From a bacterium (GTDB lineage: Bacteria > JAJVIF01 > JAGGVT01): a stretch of DNA of 24,091 nucleotides. Position numbers and translations under genes: made by a program. Positions within the stretch are counted from its first letter, which is position 1. The number at the start of each line of letters is the position of its first letter. Under the pieces are notes generated by a model that worked only from the letters and a program-made list of their open reading frames with translations, did no database searches and had not been told where the DNA came from. The stretch spans positions 1 to 24,091 of the forward strand of contig JAGGVT010000011.1 of the NCBI GenBank assembly GCA_021157815.1. Reading direction: 5' to 3'. Below, in pieces: positions 15,975-21,347 of this stretch.

Positions 15975-16544
15975 ATGAACCAGACAAACGCTCAATTACT
16001 CAATGAACTGCATAAGAGATTAAAGACCTGCACTCGATGCAGTGAACTTGTGGATAACCGGACACAGGTTGTTCCGGGCGCCGGCAATGCAAACGCGGAT
16101 ATTATGTTTGTCGGTGAGGCTCCCGGCCGTGATGAGGATGTGCAGGGAATTCCGTTTGTGGGGCAGGCGGGCAAAATTCTAAATGATTTGCTTAATGAGA
16201 CAGGCATTCCCCGCGAGGCTGTGTTTATCGGCAATGTGCTAAAATGCAGGCCTCCGGATAATCGCGACCCGCTGGACTATGAAATCGCGAACTGCCGTGA
16301 ATACCTTCACGCGCAAATAGCGTTGATTCGCCCCAAATTAATATGCACGCTTGGAAATCCGTCGTTGAAAACGCTGATTAACAAATCAATGACCATTGGG
16401 AAAGTGCATGGAAAAGTAATAACTTTGAAGGGGATTAAATTCTTTCCCATTTATCATCCAGCCGCGGCGCTTCATAATCGCGCTAATATGAAACCTCTAA
16501 AAGAGGATTTTGAAAAACTAAAGAAACTTCTTCAGAAAATGTGA
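15975..16544 (+). CDS. Family-4 uracil-DNA glycosylase with four-cysteine iron-sulfur site
   Basis: It removes uracil from DNA, starting base-excision repair of deaminated cytosine. The 189-residue protein has the family-4 arrangement: Cys19 and Cys22 (CTRC), Cys91 (KCRPPDNRDP) and Cys107 (NCREY) as ligands of a 4Fe-4S cluster, motif GEAPG (47-51) for water activation, and the HPAA motif with His161. It starts four bases after dapA and is followed by YggT after one base, so it is probably cotranscribed with the lysine genes. The link to lysine synthesis is likely positional only. The N-terminal half also resembles the domain fused to some phage DNA polymerases (SPO1 type), but the free-standing length fits the glycosylase. 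Confidence 0.9.
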   Translation: MNQTNAQLLNELHKRLKTCTRCSELVDNRTQVVPGAGNANADIMFVGEAPGRDEDVQGIPFVGQAGKILNDLLNETGIPREAVFIGNVLKCRPPDNRDPLDYEIANCREYLHAQIALIRPKLICTLGNPSLKTLINKSMTIGKVHGKVITLKGIKFFPIYHPAAALHNRANMKPLKEDFEKLKKLLQKM

Positions 16545-16545
16545 T

Positions 16546-16785
16546 ATGGCTGTTATCTACTACATGATTCAGCTTTACTCAATGTTGATATTCATCAGAA
16601 TTCTGATGAGCTGGATTTCTATTGGCCCGAATAATCCTGTAATTGAAACCCTGTGCCAGATTACTGATCCGTACCTCAATATTTTCCGCAGTATTATTCC
16701 ACCAGCCGGTGGACTGGATTTCAGCCCGATAATCGCGTTGGTTGTGCTGCATGCGATAGGTCGCATGCTGGTTTTCATTTCTTAG
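16546..16785 (+). CDS. YggT family small membrane protein
   Basis: A 79-residue protein with two hydrophobic segments (about 4-20 and 60-78) and the family-like middle section RILMSWISIGPNNPVIETLCQITDPYL followed by FRSIIPPAGGLDFSPIIALV. Single-repeat YggT proteins are common in bacteria next to cell-division or proline-synthesis genes; their exact role is not established, with suggested links to osmotic or division functions. One base separates it from the glycosylase stop codon, so it closes the operon. No terminator hairpin with a T-run follows before the mobile element at 16890. Confidence 0.85.
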   Translation: MAVIYYMIQLYSMLIFIRILMSWISIGPNNPVIETLCQITDPYLNIFRSIIPPAGGLDFSPIIALVVLHAIGRMLVFIS

Positions 16786-16883
16786 CGCCGGTTTATTTTG
16801 ACAATTATTTGGTGTAAATGTCCGTAGGGCAACCACCCCATCAGGTTAAATAACCCATCAGGTCGGCTACCCCGTCATTCCCG

Positions 16884-17195
16884 CGAAAGGGCTTGTTGAA
16901 AAAGGGCTGAATGTAGGGGTAGGTCTCTGTGCCTACCCTAAATATTGGCATAAATACAGGGCAACCACGGAGAGTTGCCCCTACTGTCTGGCATAAATAC
17001 AGGGCAACCACGGAGAGTTGCCCCTACTGTCTGGCATAAATACAGGACAACCACGGAGAGTTGCCCCTACTGTCTGGCATAAATACAGGGCAACCACGGA
17101 GAGTTGCCCCTACGGTCTGGCATAAATACAGGGCAACCACGGAGAGTTGCCCCTACGGTCTGGGACAAAACGGGGTTTTTCAACAGCCCCGAAAG
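16884..17195. mobile_element. MITE-like element, copy 1 (300 bp), with 6-bp target duplication
   Basis: The element runs 16890-17189. The left end GGCTTGTTGAAAAA and right end TTTTTCAACAGCCC form terminal inverted repeats (the left end differs by a small shift from GGGCTGTTGAAAAA). CGAAAG is present directly outside both ends (16884-16889 and 17190-17195), and outside that are ATTCCCG and CGGGAAT, the two arms of a REP-like palindrome. The interior has a hairpin around GTAGGGGTAGGTCTC/ GGCACAGAGACCTACCCT-like sequence, and the 43-bp array. It has no open frame of note, so it must rely on an enzyme from elsewhere. Bases 16786-16875 before it and 17204-17310 after it hold nothing I recognise. 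Confidence 0.8.
16947..17161. repeat. 43-bp tandem repeat, five units, inside the mobile element
   Basis: Units begin at 16947, 16990, 17033, 17076 and 17119. Each reads GGCATAAATACAGGGCAACC followed by ACGGAGAGTTGCCCCTACKG and TCT, with one or two substitutions between units. Within each unit GGGCAAC pairs with GTTGCCC. Copies 2 and 3 of the element contain a single unit, so four extra units account for the 171-base length difference from copy 2. Confidence 0.9.
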
Positions 17196-17312
17196 CGGGA
17201 ATCCATTTTTCTCCTGACTCAAATATAAGAAAATGCGTGGAAGATTGAGTTGATTGATAACCTTAACCCGGAATGGAACGACTTGTATGATAGTCTGAAT
17301 TAAGAAAAAAAT

Positions 17313-17336
17313 GGATTCCCGTTTTCACGGGAATGA
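17313..17336. repeat. REP-like palindrome
   Basis: GGATTCCCG pairs with CGGGAATGAC edges across TTTTCA: arms ATTCCCG and CGGGAAT. Member of the dispersed family, here without an inserted element. From here to the terminator at 17504 I see nothing else. Confidence 0.7.
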
Positions 17337-17503
17337 CGGAATTTTGTCTCGCAAAAGAGATGGAATCTTTGTCTTTTTCCTGACTTTGCACCTAATGCGA
17401 GAATATGGTTTCAGACTTCGAAACCACCTCGTCAGTATGGCTATAACTCCTGTATTTATGCGGTTTCCATTTGCTAAATGGGGGATGCCAATACGAAGTC
17501 AGG

Positions 17504-17525
17504 AAAAAACGCCCCGTCCGGGGCG
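17504..17525 (-). terminator. Intrinsic terminator of the minus-strand lipoprotein gene
   Basis: Read on the minus strand, CGCCCC, a four-base loop GGAC, GGGGCG, then TTTTTT. It lies 36 bases after the stop codon of the gene at 17561-18028. It is the clearest rho-independent terminator in the window. Confidence 0.85.
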
Positions 17526-17560
17526 CCATTAAAATTCAAATATCAAGTAAATTCAAATGT

Positions 17561-18028
17561 CTAATTAACTCTCTCAATATAAACCGTACCCTCGATGTCC
17601 ATCTTCTTATAGGTGCAGTGCTGCGTAAAGACAGCTGTATTACCCGCGGTGGTACCCTCATATGGCTGTGTGAAAAATGGGCTGATGCCGATAAAAGTGT
17701 ATGACAACAGGGTGCCGCCCTCGAAGAAGCCGCAGTATGGGTCGTAATCTTTAAAGCCTTCCTCTCTGCTCAGCTCAAGCACGCTTGCGAAATATGTCGC
17801 GGTGTAGTTGAACCCCAGGCTGTCCTGAACGAATCCATGCCTGATATAAATAACCCTGTCAACGGGCTGTTCGTAAATTCTGCCATCGATGTCAAGATAT
17901 AATGTGCCATACATGTGCCAGTCGCCGATGAACTCGGTCATGTCAACCGCTGGGATTCCCCGATCGCCATTGCAACCCGCGCAGAGAATGATTCCTGTAA
18001 CAAGCAGTACCAGAAATAATCTTTTCAT
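17561..18028 (-). CDS. Predicted lipoprotein of unknown function
   Basis: A 155-residue protein from ATG 18028, chosen because GGAGG lies five bases upstream; the ATG at 18040 overlaps that site. The signal KRLFLVLLVTGIILCAGC ends in a lipobox-like CAG-C, with Cys at -3 in place of the usual Leu, so lipidation is likely but not certain. The mature part contains DMTEFIGDWHMYGTLYLDID, a lipocalin- or DUF-like beginning (a WHxYG beta-strand after a short acidic stretch), and alternating beta-strand patterns to the end; I do not recognise a family. It has its own promoter and a strong terminator, so it is a single-gene unit. Upstream of it lies the kinase gene, same strand, with a 147-base gap. 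Confidence 0.75.
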   Translation of the reverse strand: MKRLFLVLLVTGIILCAGCNGDRGIPAVDMTEFIGDWHMYGTLYLDIDGRIYEQPVDRVIYIRHGFVQDSLGFNYTATYFASVLELSREEGFKDYDPYCGFFEGGTLLSYTFIGISPFFTQPYEGTTAGNTAVFTQHCTYKKMDIEGTVYIERVN

Positions 18029-18104
18029 AACAACCTCCATGGGAGGATCGTACTGGACGATTGAATAAATAATAAATTGCTCCCGCTCAAGACGAGAAAA
18101 CAGG

Positions 18105-18134
18105 ATTATATATGATTTGCATGTATGAAATCAA
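18105..18134 (-). promoter_or_regulatory. Promoter of the 17561-18028 lipoprotein gene
   Basis: On the minus strand TTGATT (18134-18129, four of six), an 18-base spacer and TATAAT (18110-18105). The leader would be about 70 bases. Confidence 0.5.
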
Positions 18135-18175
18135 TGTATGAACTATCATTCTGTTGAACTTTCGTTTCCGCGTGT

Positions 18176-19126
18176 TTATTCATCAGGCTCATCCGGATCG
18201 ATATTATGCTCTCTAATCAGCGTTTCTATTCGTGCCGCGCCAGGCATGCCGGGCATCGCGCCGGGTTTAGTGGTCGATTCCGCTGCTACGATATTCGCCA
18301 AATCAATCGATTGAATATAACCCCTGCCGGATGCGATGAAATGCACATACGCTCCCACAAAGCTATCACCCGCGCCTGTTGAGTCGATAGAGTCAACTGC
18401 AATTCCCTCGGAATAGTATTCACCCTCAGGCGCGATAATCGCCGCGCCCTTCTCGCCCAGCGTAACAATATATATTTTCTCAAACAAGTATTTTTTCGAA
18501 TCACGAATTCTGAAAAAATCCTCGTGGGTACGGATTTCTCTTTCAAAATACGCGCTCGCTTCAATTTCATTGAAAATAAAAATGTCGATTAAATTTTCAA
18601 TCTCTTCTGGAATGTTCCTGTACGGCGCGAAATTCAAAATCGTTCGAACATATTGTTCTTTCGCGAGACGCAGAACCGCAAGGTTGACCTCATCGGGAAT
18701 CTCAAGCTGCAGGATAAGATGCGTTGACAAAAGAAGAGCGTCATAGACATTCTGGTCAATATCCTCGATGTTGAAATTCATGTTAGCGCCGGAAAATCCG
18801 CCTATCATGTTCCTGCCGTCAGGGCCAATGAGAATCAATCCGAGCGCTGTTTTTTCATTTTTCAAAACACGAAGTCCGCGCACGGGAAAATCCTCATTTT
18901 CAAGCTGGTCGATTATCATCCGCCCGGGAGCGTCATCGCCAAGACGTCCGAAAAAGTGAGTTCGACTTCCCAGCCGATGCGCCTGAAGCGCCTGATTAAA
19001 TCCCTTCCCGCCGACCGGTGTGATTAAATCGGTGCCGAGAACAGTCTCACCAACGACAGGCAGATGAGGAAGCATGATTCCAAAATCGAGGCATATCGAA
19101 CCGACCACGGTTATGTTTACGGACAT
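18176..19126 (-). CDS. Ribokinase-like PfkB family sugar kinase
   Basis: It phosphorylates a sugar or nucleoside with ATP in the cytoplasm; ribose is the best guess. The 316-residue protein aligns by eye with ribokinase along its length: GSICLDFGIMLPHLPVVGET at the start, the first PfkB signature GGKGFNQALQAHRLG (about 39-53), GDDAPG, GGFSGANMN, then LQLEIP, NEIEAS in place of NETEAE, and the second signature DSTGAGDSFVGAY with the catalytic Asp and anion hole. E. coli RbsK has GGKGANQA and DTIAAGDTF at those places. The small-molecule pocket residue Asp in GSICLD is kept. GGTGA precedes the start. No ribose transporter or regulator is adjacent, so the true substrate is open, including other pentoses or nucleosides. 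Confidence 0.87.
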   Translation of the reverse strand: MSVNITVVGSICLDFGIMLPHLPVVGETVLGTDLITPVGGKGFNQALQAHRLGSRTHFFGRLGDDAPGRMIIDQLENEDFPVRGLRVLKNEKTALGLILIGPDGRNMIGGFSGANMNFNIEDIDQNVYDALLLSTHLILQLEIPDEVNLAVLRLAKEQYVRTILNFAPYRNIPEEIENLIDIFIFNEIEASAYFEREIRTHEDFFRIRDSKKYLFEKIYIVTLGEKGAAIIAPEGEYYSEGIAVDSIDSTGAGDSFVGAYVHFIASGRGYIQSIDLANIVAAESTTKPGAMPGMPGAARIETLIREHNIDPDEPDE

Positions 19127-19139
19127 GTTTTCACCAGTG

Positions 19140-19220
19140 ATACTAATTAGATATCAAACAATATGTAATCACACGTAACATCATTCATACATAACGCCTT
19201 CATACGTAACGTCATTCCCG
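19140..19220. repeat. Degenerate 15-bp repeats leading into a REP-like palindrome
   Basis: Variants of CATACGTAACGTCATT occur in series and end at GTCATTCCCG (19211-19220), just outside element copy 2. The same arrangement, ATACTAATT, ATCAAACAA and then GTATGTAATGCA-type units, precedes copy 3 at 23896-23970, so a longer host repeat includes the element's target palindrome. Confidence 0.6.
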
Positions 19221-19361
19221 CGAAAGGGGCTGTTGAAAAAGGGCTGAATGTAGGGGGTAGGTCTCTGTGCCTACCCTAAATATTGGCATAAATACAGAGC
19301 AACCACGGAGAGTTGCCCCTACGGTCTGGGATATAATAATTTTTTTCAACAGCCCCGAAAG
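19221..19361. mobile_element. MITE-like element, copy 2 (129 bp), with 6-bp target duplication
   Basis: The element runs 19227-19355, GGGCTGTTGAAAAA to TTTTTCAACAGCCC, with CGAAAG at 19221-19226 and 19356-19361 and palindrome arms ATTCCCG and CGGGAAT outside. It carries one 43-bp unit and the GTAGGTCTCTGTGCCTACC hairpin, so it is the short, probably ancestral, form of copy 1, in the same orientation. The remaining 19372-19537 before the glycosyltransferase holds no recognisable feature. Confidence 0.85.
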
Positions 19362-19537
19362 CGGGAATCCAATTTTCTTTTCTCTATATTTGAACGCAAT
19401 TTAGAATAAGACGATTACATTCATCAAGCCAAAGCAGTTATTATACAGGAAAAATTAGCATCAGCGTTTGATTGTGAAATGCATTTTTACATCTTTTACG
19501 ATAAGATTAATATGGAATCGATGCGACAGGATTCAAT

Positions 19538-20281
19538 ATGAACGACACTCAAAAAAAAGACTGGAATCCACAAAAGCTATCCGTAATCATCCCGTGCTTC
19601 AACGAGGTTGAGAACATCGAGGATGTAATCAGCGCGGTTGAGGCTGTCGATGTCGGCATCCCGAAAGAGATAATTGTAATCGATGACGGTTCTCAGGACG
19701 GCACTGTCAAAGTGCTAAAGGAAATTCATGAGGAGCGCGGAAGCGGCGATGACCTCCTCACGATTCACTACTCCATGCTGAATTTCGGCAAGGGAACCGC
19801 GATTCGAATCGGGTTGAAATATATCACGGGCGATATCGTTATCATCCAGGATGCCGACATGGAGTACGACCCCAACGATTACCCGAAAATAATCAACCCG
19901 ATTATCCGGGGTGAAAAGGATGTCGTTTATGGCTCCCGTTTTCTCGGAAAATCAAGGCCAAAGGGAATGAAATCCGCCAACTGGATGTTCAATAAAATAA
20001 TCTCCGCGCTCACAAGATTCCTCTACCCCGGGCGTAAACTCACCGATGAGGCTACCTGCTACAAAGCTTTTCGAAGCGATGTCATACTGAACATGGAACT
20101 AAAATGCGAACGTTTCGAATTCTGCCCGGAGGTAACGGCAAAAGTTCTGAAAGGCCCATATTCATTCATGGAAGTCCCCATTTCCTACGAGGGACGGAGT
20201 GTCGAGGAAGGCAAAAAAATCGGCTGGCGCGATGCTGTCGAGGCAATCTGGACACTGGTGAAGTATCGGTTTAAAAAGTGA
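19538..20281 (+). CDS. Family-2 glycosyltransferase (polyprenyl-phosphate mannosyl/glucosyl transferase type)
   Basis: It would transfer a sugar from a nucleotide sugar to polyprenyl phosphate or another acceptor at the cytoplasmic membrane face. The 247-residue protein is one GT-A domain: LSVIIPCFNEVENI, then IDDGSQDGT (nucleotide-binding Asp residues), GKGTAIRIGL, and the metal-binding DADMEYDP. A conserved GSRFLGKS and the later TDEATCYKAFR and EFCPEVTAKV fit the DPM1-like branch. No membrane helices follow, unlike the DPMS/GtrB forms with C-terminal helices. AGGA lies ahead of the ATG. It stands alone with repeat-rich gaps on both sides, so the pathway it serves cannot be inferred from neighbours. 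Confidence 0.9.
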   Translation: MNDTQKKDWNPQKLSVIIPCFNEVENIEDVISAVEAVDVGIPKEIIVIDDGSQDGTVKVLKEIHEERGSGDDLLTIHYSMLNFGKGTAIRIGLKYITGDIVIIQDADMEYDPNDYPKIINPIIRGEKDVVYGSRFLGKSRPKGMKSANWMFNKIISALTRFLYPGRKLTDEATCYKAFRSDVILNMELKCERFEFCPEVTAKVLKGPYSFMEVPISYEGRSVEEGKKIGWRDAVEAIWTLVKYRFKK

Positions 20282-20571
20282 TGGTTCAGTATTAGCTAAA
20301 AGCTTAGCTATTATTAGCTTAAAGAATTCTTCGGAAATCGCAAAAAATACATCAAAATGGGCGCAAAAACAAAAAATTCAGTAAAAAAGCAAAAAACTTA
20401 ACATAAGAATTAACTTAAACAATTTTTTAAACAATGTTTAAACGATTAATCATGTGTTTTATCCAGCGGTGAAGTTCGTGGCCTGGTTTCTCATTAACCG
20501 GGAAAGTTGGTGGCTGATTCACGCAAAGCCTTGGCTGATGAGAAGCCGGGCTACATGCCAACAGAAAAATA
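20282..20571. other. A/T-rich non-coding stretch with a wobble-paired hairpin
   Basis: 20282-20450 is A-rich with short palindromes (TTAGCTAAAAGCTTAGCTA and GTTTAAAC-like). At 20481-20499 and 20533-20551 two 19-base arms pair with four differences, all transitions, three of which are G-U pairs in the plus-strand RNA, so a structured RNA is conceivable. No open frame, tRNA or T-run terminator is visible. Confidence 0.45.
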
Positions 20572-20654
20572 ACCGAGCCCCGAACGTTAGTGAGGGGTAA
20601 CCTCGAATTTGATACAAAGCGTCACATACCCCTCACTAACGTTCGGGGCTCGGT
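20572..20654. repeat. Long inverted-repeat element, copy B, perfect 28-bp arms
   Basis: The left arm 20572-20599 begins ACCGAGCCCCGAACGTTAGT and is perfectly complementary to 20627-20654, with a 27-base loop. The arms match copy A at 4920-4995, while the loops differ. Such a hairpin stays stable as either strand. A short GTTAACGCCG...CACCGGGTTAC stretch follows to 20720. Confidence 0.85.
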
Positions 20655-20746
20655 AACAAACAAATTTTCATAGAGACCTCTGAAAAAGGTTAACGCCGAT
20701 GAAGGGACACCGGGTTACAATGAAAAGCAAATTATGCTCACACCCG

Positions 20747-21109
20747 CTATTCAGGCGGATCGAACATTATCGCGAAGTAGTAGCGCGTTGTTTCGTGGGC
20801 AAAAATTCCTACCGTATCGCCTGAGCCGGTGTAGTCGCCGGTTTGTGATGTCGCTCCCATAACGATATATTCACCCTCAGGCAACGCGATGAAATACCGC
20901 GCCTGTTCATCAACAGCTGTCTCGGCGACAATTGTGCTTCCGGTGCTGTCCAACACCCTGACCCAGCCGCCGCCGACACGGGTTGTATCGTCGGAGTAAA
21001 AAACAGCTCCGGCGATTGTGCCGTAATTTGTCTCGATACCGCTGCAGCCTGAAAATGTGAATCCACAGATAAATATTGCCAAAACGAAAAGCCGTATGAT
21101 TGTTTTCAT
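20747..21109 (-). CDS. Small predicted lipoprotein with carboxypeptidase-regulatory-like domain
   Basis: A 120-residue protein. The signal peptide MKTIIRLFVLAIFICGFTFSGC ends in the lipobox FSGC, so the mature part begins at Cys22 and is membrane-anchored. GGAGA is well placed before the ATG. The mature sequence, YGTIAGAVFYSDDTTRVGGGWVRVLDSTGSTIVAETAVDEQARYFIALPEGEYIV, has the beta-sandwich rhythm of carboxypeptidase-regulatory/transthyretin-like domains (GxVxD...VxV...T..dG.Y.f.lp.G.Y), common in surface proteins. Its partner and role are unknown. It sits by itself between the glycosyltransferase and mutS, on the opposite strand, with its own promoter. Confidence 0.75.
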   Translation of the reverse strand: MKTIIRLFVLAIFICGFTFSGCSGIETNYGTIAGAVFYSDDTTRVGGGWVRVLDSTGSTIVAETAVDEQARYFIALPEGEYIVMGATSQTGDYTGSGDTVGIFAHETTRYYFAIMFDPPE

Positions 21110-21137
21110 GACATTCTCCTGATTTCAAGATGACGCA

Positions 21138-21166
21138 ATTATAATATCCAACGGTCTTGATAACAA
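21138..21166 (-). promoter_or_regulatory. Promoter of the small lipoprotein gene
   Basis: On the minus strand TTGTTA (21166-21161, four of six), exactly 17 bases, TATAAT (21143-21138). The start of transcription would be near 21131, giving a short leader that contains the GGAGA ribosome site. Confidence 0.6.
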
Positions 21167-21190
21167 CATGACTTTCTCGCGAACCAATAG

Positions 21191-21292
21191 TACTCGTAGC
21201 GCTGGCGTCCCGCCGGCTGTGTCGGAAACGTCCCGTTTCTCTGCCGACGAGACGTCGGCGACACAGCCGATGGGACATCAGCGCTACGAGTA
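21191..21292. repeat. 102-bp inverted-repeat element (TACTCGTAGCGCTG family)
   Basis: TACTCGTAGCGC at the left pairs perfectly with GCGCTACGAGTA at the right; the arms continue inward with few mismatches to GGCTGTGTCGG and its complement, and an inner palindrome CCGACGAGACGTCGG fills the centre. A related half copy lies at 12459-12490. Confidence 0.8.
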
Positions 21293-21327
21293 CAAACATT
21301 ACAAATAATGCAATACGCTCCGCTCTC

Positions 21328-21336
21328 TGATAAAAT
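21328..21336 (+). promoter_or_regulatory. Possible extended -10 promoter very close to mutS
   Basis: TGATAAAAT (TAAAAT at 21331-21336) ends only eleven bases before the mutS ATG. The -35 position is poor (ATGCAA). If used, the message would have about five untranslated bases. Confidence 0.35.
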
Positions 21337-21347
21337 AGACCTCCCTT

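Noticed and set aside
16947-17161. CRISPR array
   Set aside because: The 43-bp units follow one another with no unique spacers, lie within a mobile element, and no cas genes are present.
17311-17532. Plus-strand open frame of 73 codons after the mobile element
   Set aside because: It starts inside a REP-like palindrome and ends inside the terminator of the opposite-strand gene, so it is chance.
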